From Apoderus coryli (taxonomy: Eukaryota; Arthropoda; Insecta; Coleoptera; Attelabidae), in contig OU452204.1 of assembly GCA_911728435.2 (NCBI GenBank), positions 10,478,001-10,542,000 on the forward strand: 64,000 bases of DNA, written 5' to 3'. Below are positions 44,391 through 55,300 of the stretch, in pieces. Made by a program: the position numbers and the translations under genes. The notes below the pieces were generated by a model, which had not been told where the DNA came from, did no database searches, and saw only the letters and a list, made by a program, of their open reading frames with translations. How positions within the stretch are numbered: the first letter of the stretch is position 1; the number at the start of each line of letters is the position of its first letter.

Positions 44391-46249
44391 ATGTATAATA
44401 TGGACAAATGTCAATACTATCAACACTAACAATTGTTTGCAATAACTGGAAAAATAATTTTTTAGTCTCGGGCGACGGTAGAAATTGGTTCCCGAAACGT
44501 TAGCACTGCATAAAGATAATTATTTTAATTCAAGTTTTTGTTTATATTAAGTTTTATCCAACTTTTTTTAACATAAAAGCTGTTGACAAATTGAGCTTAT
44601 TTCATTCAGGTATAGTGGCGTTTATTATTAATAATAGAATTATAATAAATAATGAGCTTTAATCAATTCTCAACAAGAGACACACATAAGCTCTTTATTT
44701 GTCATATTTCAAAGAAAATATTAGAAGGGAAATGATTGAAATTACCACGCAATAAAATGTGTGGATTCCAAGTTCTCTCCAATATCCGTGAGGCCGTGAT
44801 AGATCGAGAAAAGAGGCGCTACAACGGCGCACGCACTATACAACTTCGCTTTTAATTGGGGCTTTTTGCAGACGAGAGGACTCTGCTGAACAATTTTTTT
44901 CCGTCTCTCTCTCTCACTTGATGTACCCCAATCCGTTTCTGTGCCTGCTCAGTTTTTTCCACAAGGGGGCTTGAAGCAGATGGGGGGTGCGTTTGGGGAT
45001 ACGATTCGGTGGTATTGCTGGGGTGTTAGGGGATACTGCTAAAAGGGGGGTTGACGACATTGGGGGATGATAAGAGAGAGCCGAGGGTGAGACTAGCAAC
45101 TGTATAATGCATAGTGTTACTACTGTTTATATTATTTAGAGCTTCGATTGAGACATTAAAGTTAGTGATAGGAAAATAAAATTAAAGAAAAGTATATCCA
45201 TGAATAAGTAGTAGAAAATAATTATTATGTTAGGTTGCCAAACAAGTTCTATACAGTTCTTTCGTTGCCTGTATTGTGGTAAATGAGTTGAACCTGTTAT
45301 CTTTCGTCAGTTGGGATATATCCTTAGAGCCTCCTATATATTGATTCGTTTATTTGTGTAAATCCTCAATCAATTTTACACACACCAAAATAGGAAACAC
45401 ATCAGTCTGAACTGCAGATGTGCTTTCTTAACGATTGAATAAAGTGTTGCTTGATACATGATTTTTATCTCGAAATTAATATGATAATTATTATTAAAGT
45501 TCGACAGCAGAGTATCAATTCTTTAAATGAATCCGTATTTTATTATTGGAAAATTTTCAATTTAAATGATTTTTGTTTTACTTTAATATGCTCCAAACTA
45601 TTTTAATGAATAAATTACCTAGAAAGGAAAAATACCTAGTTGAAATGTAATAGTAGGTATATTACATAACATGATGTGCTGTAAATGATATTTTACATGC
45701 GAGTCAGGTAATAGTGTCGACCACAGAAAATCGATTAATTTTTTATATAATCGACCATTTTGTTTGCTTGTGATCTCTAGTAGAAAGTAGAGAGAGAATT
45801 ATAGACAGAGATAAAAATATTTTTTGAATTTTGAAGGTTATGTTATATAGATGTTTGGTTGTATTCTCAGACAATTCCTCTGAGGCTGTATTTTGTATTT
45901 TTATAATAAAGTAATGTAATATAATAGTGAAATTATGAAATTTAAATATGTAGATATCTAATTCAATTTATTTGACATATTTTCAAATAATTTCGCATAG
46001 GTAAATATTAGGTTTATTGTATAAATTATTTGGATAACACTTTTATTTTAGCATGTTGTTTGATATGGATTGGTTTAATTGGTTTCAAAAATACTGTGAG
46101 TAGAGCGTAGACTCTTACAATATTATTACCGTGGAATTTCTCTAAATTGTATTGGAATATAACAATCCCTAAAGTGTGATGCCTTAGGTACGCAAGAGTT
46201 TTGTAGGATAGTATTGTAATAGACGGCTTAACACAATAGCAGTAGAAAC
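44391..46249. other. Unassigned DNA with a GA tract and a G-rich patch
   Basis: A (TC)6 tract at 44904-44915 reads as GA repeats on the minus strand. At 44960-45070 several runs of four to six G occur within about 110 bases. No ORF with recognisable features is present. It may be a regulatory or promoter region on the psq strand. Confidence 0.35.
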
Positions 46250-46610
46250 TAGTTATTTACATAACAAGTGCGGAAAGTACTTAGTACTTTTCCGCATGCG
46301 ACGATAGTTTACCGAATAACTCGCAATGGAGCTCGGTTCTCCGTCAAGTGCAGGAAAGACACTTTCCGCATCATGTGTTAAAATTTTTTCCTACGATCAT
46401 TTCAAATTTAGCAAAACCAAAAAGTAGAGGCTAAACTATAAATATAACTAGAAATAATTTAAAATACGTTGCTATTACCAGAGAAAAAGACCCACAATGG
46501 TAAAAAACTAGCTTAAGTATGGAGTTTAATGCATTTGAAACATCGTGCGGAAAAGTAACTTTACAGCACTGAGTGCGGAAAGGTGTCACTTTCCACACTA
46601 AAAAATTGTT
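46250..46610. repeat. Repeat with palindromic GTGCGGAAAG motifs
   Basis: GTGCGGAAAGTACTTAGTAC (46269-46288) continues to CTTTTCCGCA, forming a near-perfect hairpin. The word GTGCGGAAA or its complement recurs at about 46360-46375, 46545-46555 and 46568-46600. The family is unknown. Confidence 0.6.
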
Positions 46611-46799
46611 GAAAACTACACTTTACTGCACGTTTGTAGGAAAATTACTAATGTATTATAGGCACAAAAAGGACTGCACTTCAACTCAAGGACAAATGAA
46701 ATAATGTTGAAGTTGTCAAAGTCATTTGTCAGGCCAGGCCTGGAATATGCCAATAGTTTATAATTGATTATGAAGTAAGTATTTCTTAAATTGTATTTT

Positions 46800-47662
46800 A
46801 AATTTACTAGCACTTAGGCAAAGAGTTAAAGAATTTCGCAGCATTGAAAGTGAAAGATCTTTCAAATAGGACCATGCGATGTGTAATCTTCTCAGGGTAT
46901 CTGACATTACGAGAGTGAATCTCCGATCGAAACTGTATCTTATTGCGGATAGAGACAGGGCAGTCAGTAGAGTAAATCAATTTGAGTGTAAAATTAAATA
47001 AATGAAGTATCCAGCGATTTTTCATGTTCAGCCAATTCAAATCAACAAATGTGTGTGAAATGTGATGAAACTTTCTCAAGCCGTAAATAAAGCTGTCGCT
47101 TCTGAACAACTTGAATTCGCTTTACATCAGAGCTATCCAGACAAGGTCCATAGATATAATCAGCGTATGTGAAGTGTGATAATACTAAAGTTTCTGAGAG
47201 TTTCTTGCGCAAATTCCGGCTGAGAATATGTCGATTGGAGTATAACATTTTTAGTGAAACAAAAGAGGTTTGCATAATTTTTTTAACATAATCACGAAAT
47301 CTGAGATCAGATTCCAAAATAACACCCAAGTTCCTCGCAGAATCCACAACAGGAAGAAGAACATATATCTTTTAAAAATTGTTTGTGATTCCTTTTGCCA
47401 AAAAACAAAACATACGATTTTTTAGGATTCAAAAGATTATGTTTACGAGACAGCTCAGAATGCACAGCCAATTCATTGTTAATGATATTGGATGCAGCAA
47501 GATAATTGTTTACATAAAAATTAATGTAAATCTGCGTGTCGTCAGCGTATGCCTGAACCCTACAGTCATTCGTAGAACCAAGTATGTCTGAAGTGTATAT
47601 TAAAAACAGCAGAGGAGCCAAAATTGATCCCTGTAGAACACCCGATAATATATCAATCAATT
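46800..47662 (-). mobile_element. Jockey/CR1-like LINE ORF2 fragment
   Basis: Read on minus from 47662: GVLQGSILAPLLFLIYTSDI, AYADDTQIYI with the intact YADD reverse-transcriptase motif, then after a frameshift ARNLGVILESDLRF and LVLSHFTYADYIYGP, and after another shift LRKFHHISHTFVDLNWLNMK to FERSFTFNAAKFFNSLP. It is truncated at both ends and carries at least two frameshifts. Confidence 0.88.
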
Positions 47663-47663
47663 A

Positions 47664-47825
47664 TGACCCCCATATTTTGTTAAAGATATTGAAGCTTTGA
47701 AGACAGTACTACTCAGGCGATTCACCAAGCTTCCACACGTGCTCTCCCATCTGTCATATGAAGATCGCCTAAGAGTGCAAAACTTAACAACGCTTCACGA
47801 TAGGCGCCACCGAGGCGACTTAATG
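47664..47825 (+). mobile_element. LINE ORF2 C-terminal fragment, opposite orientation
   Basis: The plus strand encodes FVKDIEALKTVLLRRFTKLP followed by LSYEDRLRVQNLTTLHDRRH and RGDL, typical of the region after the reverse transcriptase in CR1/jockey-like elements. It abuts the minus-strand LINE at 47662. Confidence 0.65.
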
Positions 47826-48360
47826 TAAAGTTACCTTAGCGGGCACTATACTATAAATTTGGATCTCTTTCAACCAAACCCAACCCAACTTACGTGGAAA
47901 CAATAAGAAATTGTGCAAATAGAGGTGCTCCAGACTTGTTCGAAGAAACTTTGTATCGAATAGAGTGGTATCAACCTGGAGGGGGTTGTGTCGGCTCTGA
48001 CAATAAATGATTTCATAAACGGACTAGATGACGTGCTTCGGAAACAGGGTGACTGGACTACTACTCTATATAGCGGATCGAGTGCTGGGTACAGTTTCAT
48101 CACAACAAATCGAGCAACAGTGTCATCGGTTCTACCGCTTACTGTTTGAATGATGACAATAATTGTAATAAATGGGAAAAGCACGTAATTTTCTTTGAGC
48201 CAATAGACCTGGCCCTAAAAAAGGCGTATGTATACAGTAGGTATACGTAATTGATTTGGAAAGGTCAGATCAATACTCTCGAAAAATGTGACATTAATTT
48301 AGAGTTGCAAAAAGGGGGTAAAATATTAAAAAAAAGTGTTCAAATGAAATTATATTAATA
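47826..48360. other. Unassigned, possibly LINE-derived
   Basis: A plus-strand stretch around 47995-48140 has weak, frameshifted resemblance to a reverse-transcriptase region (NDFINGLDDVL) but it is too decayed to assign. Confidence 0.3.
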
Positions 48361-48399
48361 GAATTCTTTAATATAATATAAAACTGGTTTGCTAGAGTT

Positions 48400-48960
48400 T
48401 GTATTTTAGCTTGCTGTGCAGACTTTCATTGATAGCATAAAGGACGTTGAGGCTCAGCAGACATTACAAATGGCCCGCCATTGCACCGCTGAAGATGCCA
48501 TCGTACACACTCTGGGACTTGAAGCCGCAAAACAAACCAGCAGAGGCTGCGACAAATTCGTGATTATGGTGAAGAACAGACAATAGATTCTTTAAAGGAA
48601 TTCCGTCACAAGATGAGAAAAAAACTTCTAGAGGAAGTAAGACAACGGGATGGGTAAGGCTGATTCCTTTCCGATACGCCCTATGCAGAAACCACAGTGG
48701 GCACGATGCTGTACGAGTTTTATACAGTGACGACAAGAAATGAGATATTTTCAAGAAAGCTGGAGAAGGTCACGGTAAAGTCTGCAAACAGTGATTGAGC
48801 GCATCATCGACATGTTGGATGGAAAACACAAAGGGCAGAAAGTAAAAACGAAATTTGAATCGCCTCACCGCCTGCCGAGTGTTGGAAGAAGTTGTGGTTA
48901 ATCGGGACGATCGCAGCTAAGGAGGCAATGTAACGATTTTGTGTTCAAAACAGTTCCAAA
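48400..48960 (+). mobile_element. LTR-retrotransposon gag remnant
   Basis: The plus strand at about 48425-48560 encodes an amphipathic stretch (IKDVEAQQTLQMARHC, then LGLEAAKQTSRGCD) like the C-terminal capsid segment of gypsy-type Gag. Downstream sequence to 48960 is frameshifted, with a possible zinc-knuckle region. No LTRs were identified next to it. It is a decayed fragment only. Confidence 0.5.
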
Positions 48961-49369
48961 AATGGGGCCCTATATAATGAGTACGCTAACCCCCCCTGCT
49001 CACTCAACAGAACCTTTTCTTATTGTATTAGAAGACTTCTTTTACTGAGTGAGTCAAAGTGTTGTCCAAACCTCAGTTAAAAAAGCGTTTGTGCTTGATA
49101 TTGGTCAACAAACAAAACACTTGAATTGTAATGACTTAGGTATTAGGTAGTATGGTTAATTATTTTTAATCCTTATAGATTGTTACATATTGTATGGTAA
49201 GGTAATTTATTTGTTTCTAGCAACTGATTAAGATATGTCTCTCCTGTATTAAGTATAGTAAATGAATTCTGTTGTATTTGGATTATTAATATATATATTG
49301 TGTGAGTGCCTCACCATTGTATACTTTGAAATGTGTTTTATAATATTATATATGCTATGTGCTATGGCC

Positions 49370-51290
49370 AAAGGGGGAACAAACCTAACGAAGGCACTTA
49401 AGAAACCAGATGAGATCTATACGGAAGAGGGAGAAGAGCGAGCCATCCTACTCCTTGAGACTCACTATCCGGGAGTAGAGCAAACTCTTCAAATGAATTA
49501 GAAGCGGAATCCGCCAGAAATCCTCACAATGAAGACTGGGACATTCCTAAGAAAATCTTTACGAAAACACAACTGCAGTGGGCTATTAACACCTTCCAAC
49601 CGTATAAAGCAAAGAGGAATAGACCAAACCCTGTCACACCTAATGAATATAAAAAAAAAACAGCTTTAAGGTGGCATTGGCCTTCGTCAATTTCCTGGTA
49701 TGTATGTGTAGGAAATTGGTAAAGGACAAAAATCACATTCATACCAAAAATAGGAAAAACAAATAATCTGGAGCACACTCACTTGTAGGGGAGCCAGCAT
49801 GCGTATAGAGGAGGCAGATCTACAGACACTTCTCGGTATCAGCTCACAGACATCATGCAAAGAACTTTGGATAACAAAGAAACAGCAATCTGTGCCTCCT
49901 TGGTCATCTCTGGCGGATCTGACAACACAACACATGCCTCTGTCGAGGGTGCTTTGGAGAGAAGAGGGTGAATAAGAGCATGGATGGATGTGCGAGATGC
50001 TTACTACAAGAACAGCTGAGGCAAAAGCGGGAGAACAAACCACTACCATCAGAACTCGCAGCACGCCTCAAGGAGGAGTAACCTAACCTAAACCCCCTTA
50101 ATGTAGAGCCTGGTAGTAGACGAACTACTGTATAAACCGACAGATCATGGCATATAATGCATATATGCTAACGATACTGCCATAGTAGCCAGGGGCAAAT
50201 TTGAAGGCACCTTGTGTGACATAATACAAAAGGGTCTCCGGATAACCGAGCAATGTGTACATCTGTGGAGATGCGCATAAATTCAGCATAAACTGCAATT
50301 ATACCATTCGCTCGAAAGAGCAAATATGAGACCAATTACCCTGAATGGCGAGGTCATTGAACAGAAGTCTAAAGTAAATAAATAGGAATCACCCTAGAGA
50401 GTAAACTTCTTTGGAATAAGCATGTTGAAATAACGGTTAGTAAAGCAACAAAAGCACTGATCAGGCAAGACTTGGGGCTGTCAACTATGGTGCATGTACA
50501 CCATGATTGCCAAACCTATCATGACTTGCACTCTAAGGCAGAACAAAGTACAGCAAGAAGAAAATTTGATAGGGTACAAAGACTAGCTTATGCATTACTA
50601 TGTTATGAGAATGTACCCAACTAGGGCATTAGAGATCGAACGAATCCCACACCAAGTGCAGGGGACTTGGTGATAGAACGAGCAGCAAACGAGACCATAC
50701 TCAGACTGTCTCGGAAGGGAGATGAGAGAATCAAGAATCAGAGAGCCTGCACATCTCTGATCAAACACATCCCATCTCTAAACCGCCCTAGTGACGAAAC
50801 TATGAAAAAATATAATTTTCAGAAGAACTTCACCTCAAAGGTAAGTAACAAGAGGAACTGAGAAAGGAACTTGCACACCAGCAACCTTAGAGAAATCTCT
50901 ATCAAATGGTTTACAGATAGCTCCAAAATCAATAAAGGGACAGGAGCAGAAGTATTCGGGACTGGCACCAAATACTCATGTGGCAACATTAGGCGTAGAA
51001 GAAAGCGACGACTGTAGATTCTGTAGCGAGGAGGAAGAAACTCTTGATCACCTAGGAACAGAATGCGCCGCTATCAGTAGCCAACGCAGAGAATACTTGG
51101 GTCATGAAATCGTGCAAGATGGAGAGGTGTTGTGTCAGAAACCAGCCCAGCTACTGGGGTTCCTAAGAGCTCTGGAACTTGATGGAGAGTTGTAACTTGA
51201 GATACCGTTGAGGTAACTCAAGACAGGGGGACACAATAGACCATCAGGTCGCAGTGAATCAGACACTCCTATTTTAAATCTTAATTGTTT
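49370..51290 (+). mobile_element. Decayed R1/I-clade LINE, about 1.9 kb
   Basis: Discontinuous plus-strand similarity covers the ORF2 reverse-transcriptase to C-terminal tail. Identifiable parts are a start near 49376 (GGTNLTKALKKPDEIYTEEG), ERAANETILRLSRKGD at about 50670, and a C-terminal Cys-rich segment near 51010 (DDCRFCSEEEETLDHLGTEC). It ends near GACACAATAGACC, similar in style to the 3' ends at 31.8 and 59.3 kb. Many frameshifts and stops are present. Confidence 0.65.
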
Positions 51291-51442
51291 ATCTTTGTCA
51301 GATTCTTCGTTTATTCTGAAAGTGACAGAAAAATCTTTTGACGTGATATTTTAATAATTGTATTCTTGAACGTATGTATATGTAAATTCTGTTCTCAGAG
51401 CTAAATTGTTTTATAAAATGTCTCAATAAACATTTAGACTTG

Positions 51443-51540
51443 TGGATCAACGAAACGGCCCGTCTGGTGAAAGCATGGTAGTGTGAAACAAATTTCCAAC
51501 ATAACTAAGGGTCTTATTACTTTATGTAACAAGCAATTCG
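51443..51540. repeat. Copy of the 13.2 kb fold-back arm
   Basis: AACGAAACGGCCCGTCTGGT and following sequence match 13220-13313 closely, including GTGAAACAAATTTCCAACA and TATGTAACAAGCAA. This is a solitary arm fragment of the fold-back family. Confidence 0.8.
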
Positions 51541-52035
51541 TATCAATTTATAAGTTAATTAAGTTAACATGACTAAATAACTGTGACGGTGTTTTATACA
51601 ATAAAATAGCTTTTGCAGAACAGTAATAGAGCGAACTTGAGATAAAACTGTTTTATATTGTAAAAATTATACCGAAACATTGTTAGTTGAGGTAATTCCT
51701 CAAAGAGATCGATAAAAATTAATTTATTGAATTGCAATACCGTTTCGTGGCAGTCCACAAGAAGTTCTAAACAGCAACATCTAAAACTGCCGTAAAGACA
51801 GAAAGAATAAAAGTAAGTAACTGAATGAAAGTTTTTGTAATTTCCCTTTTGACAGTCTTTTCGCATTCTTGACCTACATCTACAATACCAGTTTGTTATA
51901 TATAATATTTTCGTTTTTTATTTTTCTACGTTTTTCTTCTTTTCTATTTTCGATATAGGTGATGCTTTTCTTTCTCTTCTCCGGTTCCTCTGTTCGTGCT
52001 TTCATTACGCAAAATTGACAGACTCTGGGTATATA
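51541..52035. other. AT-rich DNA, nothing recognised
   Basis: No gene or bounded repeat was identified. Confidence 0.4.
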
Positions 52036-52299
52036 CATATTATGCAGGGTGATTTAAGTTGGGAGGTTATGTAATACAATTTAAAAGAAATAAGATGGAG
52101 TCTTCATTTTCATTAGATATTATACACTTATACCAGCGCTCCTTCCAATCCTTCGAGGATAAACAATTATTATAAGCCACCAAAATGTCATTAACTTGAT
52201 GGTTACTTCAAATTATATTCTTTAAAAAATAATTTTCCACAAAAAAGGGCTTTATTAATTAATATTACGTCGTAGACTGATGGTGTCAAATCAAACGTT

Positions 52300-53180
52300 T
52301 CTTTCAGTATATAATTTTATTAAGCGCTGTGGCATCTGGCTCCGTCCTGCTGAAAACATACGTCTACATTTTTAGTGCGTTCCAATTGAGGCACGCAAGT
52401 TAGTGATCACCCTTTTTTAAGACATATGGAACGGGCCAATGATTCCACCGGCATGTAAATGGGTGACTATTTCTAGATGTAATGGTGCTTCGACAATGGC
52501 GTTTGGATTATCATCGGTCCAAATGCAGCAATTCTCCCTTTTGACATAGGCATTTAACCAAAAAATTATGGTTCACCACTGAACAAAATTTTCAAGTGGA
52601 ATTGAGGAACAATAAAAATGTATTCTTCGTCCCATTTATCATAATATGTACGGCGTGAACGATGATCGTTTGGCTTCAATTCCTGTACAAGTTGATTCTT
52701 GTAGGCATGTAAAACAAGATTACGCATTTCCATAAAGTAAATGGACACAAGTTTAATTTTTGAGCACGATGACAAATTGACGTATTTGGATCATCATTAA
52801 CTCTACACTGCATACCGTCTGGTTTAGTGTGCACAGTACGATGCCTTACAAACGTATTTCGTAAACGATCTATAGTCGCTGTGATGGTCGATTATTAGTA
52901 CCGTACGCACCATCATTTTTGCCGGCCGAAAGTGGCTTGTGTGCTTCATCATTGAACAAACTTTTCAAATGAAATTCTGGGTCAATTGCAATCTTTTCTT
53001 CGGACCCTTCACCAAATGTACGAAGCGTACGATAAACTTTCTGATAGAGAATTACGAGCCCCATAAAATGCTCATAATGAAAGATTCGTTTCTTGGAAAA
53101 CCATGTTTTTCAAAATAAATTTGAACAATTTGCAGACGTTGTTCATGATGAATTATCAAACCCCAAAACAACTATGAACT
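52300..53180 (-). mobile_element. Decayed mariner-like transposase, possibly two copies
   Basis: Minus-strand fragments include NQLVQELKPNDHRSRRTYYD (about 52690-52640), a VCFQQDGARCH-like segment (about 52365-52340), and at about 53060-52900 a second set (YQKVYRTLRTFGEGSEEKIA, FHLKSLFNDEAH). A TGCAGGGTGA word at 52044 may be one end. Many stops make it inactive. The order suggests a tandem or duplicated relic. Confidence 0.6.
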
Positions 53181-53377
53181 GTGAAATCGGCTGCAGCATC
53201 CTATATCATTATATATAATTTGAAATAAAAGGCAATCTCCGCAAAACGAATCTAATAGATCTCTCTATAAACTTTTCCTCAACCATACATGTTTCGGAGC
53301 AACACTCTCCACCTTCAGTGGTTAGTAAGGTTACAAAAAGCTATCTTTCATTGTGTATAAAGTTATGTTAATGATAT

Positions 53378-53883
53378 TGTAACGAACAAGAAAATGTACA
53401 CCTGTTGGCAACACCGCTACACGTCTCGAGCTAGTTGTGTCGACCGCCAAGAATCTAGAATGGACATACGTGCGCCAGAATGTTCGACTACTCTCTGGAA
53501 GGGTTCGAGAAAGAGGGAAAATCATATATAAAGCCAACGTAACAGTCCACGAGTAATCAGTGAATAGTTGAGAACCGTGTTGTGACATATAAATAATCGT
53601 GAAATAAATAGTTAAAATAAATATAGTCAATTTAGTTATAATAATAATAAAGGTCTTTTATTGCATATTTTTTAACAAACAAGTAAATTAATTTTTTTTT
53701 ATATACTTACGCAATTGGGCGAGACTCAGTACGGTGCTATGCATTTGCATATAACCCTCTGTTCAGCTAACGTTCGTTCGTTAATGTTATTAGTTTGTTT
53801 AAGTGTTTATTAATTAAGTGTAAATAAATTAGTTTTAATGCAAATCTCGTTATTTCACACTACGAACCACGAAAAACATTAAA
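53378..53883 (+). mobile_element. Solo LTR 1, with a LINE tail inserted
   Basis: The start TGTAACGAAC and end AACATTAA resemble the TG..CA-type LTR at 55602-56112. Shared words include GGCAACACCGC, CGCCAGAATGTT, a TATA-like ATATA(T/G)A before AGCCAACGTA, and GTTGTGACATATAAATAAT. A block of about 150 bp (53634-53785) absent from the other LTR ends in TTATAATAATAATAAAGG on the left. It matches, reversed, the 3' UTR and tail of the LINE at 39480-40000. Confidence 0.75.
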
Positions 53884-54539
53884 TATGATAAATGTATTAA
53901 GACAATTACATATTTCTAATTACTTATGTGATTTTAAAAATTTGTCAAACTAAACTTATAAATCGAGTTTTATTGTGTTTTCTCTTTTTATAAATCATTA
54001 AAATTGAGAAAATGTTACAGTTAATCGAGGGTGAAGTCGAACGTCTTCAAGTTGTAACAATGGCTTTTTTGATTAATATTATGAAGGCACTGCTAATTTT
54101 CTAGTTTAATTGGACCCATCTTTTGAAGCATGCTCTTATTGTTCTATATTTTGCTCAAAGTTGGAATGTGGATGTGTGGTTTGGTGTCCATTTTATACCG
54201 TCCAAGCAAGCAATAGAGAACATCCAACGTTTTTTTATTTTTAATAAAACCTCCCTATTTTGAAAACGGACAATTCTAAAATTTGAAAAATTAGTTACAA
54301 TGGAATAGATTAAGAGTGAAGAACCCCGGAAAATTAGCACAGTGTAACTTCCATAGTTCGTACAGTCGAGTCGGTAGCCTGGACACTCGCATACATTTGG
54401 AGCATAATCACGGAATATATCTGTCTGGACACGTTTACATTGCATTTAAGGGTGGCGTCTATCAATTTGCATTTGGTTTTCAAGCGTGCTGGACATAATT
54501 GCACCCAAGCAAAAGAAACATACACTGACAGAGAAATCT
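53884..54539. other. AT-rich DNA, nothing recognised
   Basis: No PBS-like or gag-pol sequence follows the LTR, so this is not retrotransposon interior. No gene is seen. Confidence 0.4.
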
Positions 54540-54552
54540 AAAACATTAGATT

Positions 54553-54937
54553 TTTTTTTTTTTAACATCCTTCTGGTCCTCCACTCGCACACCTCGGTAC
54601 GCACTTAAGCCCCCGGCGGGTACGAATGGCGTACTTCAGCCTTGAAGGCTTATTGTGCCTTTTCGGGACCATACTGCATTCACTATCATTCTACTATCAC
54701 ACAACATTCATTCTTCGCTTAGATGGGCCACCGTCAGGTACCGTCTATAATGAACCCCCTCCTAAACGGTCACCCACCACGCGACATTCATTCTACAACC
54801 TAGATGAGTCACCGCCAGGTCCGTTTTTAATAAATGCCCTAGACGGTCACCCATCCAAATTGTAGCCGCGCTCCACAGAGCTGCACTTCGACGGTCGTCA
54901 CTATATGATCCCGTCTAGGCTACCCGGCCCGGTTTAA
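54553..54937 (-). mobile_element. 5S-rRNA-derived SINE with 13 bp target duplication
   Basis: A 13-base perfect target duplication, AAAACATTAGATT, flanks it at 54540-54552 and 54938-54950. The plus-strand poly-T after 54552 is the A-tail of a minus-strand element. The head on minus resembles 5S rRNA: GAGCGCGGCTACAATTTGGA then TGGGTGACCGTCTAGG, corresponding to the 5S internal control region (box A to box C). A roughly 79 bp module containing a second GGGTGACCGTTTAGG and GAATGAATGTYGYG is tandemly duplicated. It is a SINE3-like retroposon. Confidence 0.7.
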
Positions 54938-54950
54938 AAAACATTAGATT

Positions 54951-55300
54951 ACCTTGATGAGGGAAAAAAGTACACGTCAAATAGCAATCTACAGTATTTG
55001 ACATAAAGACCAAGGATAAAAGAAGGAACTTTATATCTATCAAAATGATTTCAAGAAACATGTATTGATATGCCAATACATAATGTTATATGAAGTTGCT
55101 TTATTCCATGATTTTTAGGGAAAAGACAAGTTATTAGAAAAGCGGAATATACTGAAGTTGAAGCGCAGTGTATAATTAGTTTCTATAAAACTGCAACGTG
55201 CACGTATCTATTTCATCATACAATTTTATGAAAAAATAACAGGGAAATGGATTTTTTTAACAAGTACCGGACGGATAGATAAAGGTTTGTGGCGAAAAAT
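54951..55300. other. AT-rich DNA, nothing recognised
   Basis: Spacer before the Tigger fragment. It may hold decayed N-terminal transposase sequence. Confidence 0.35.
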
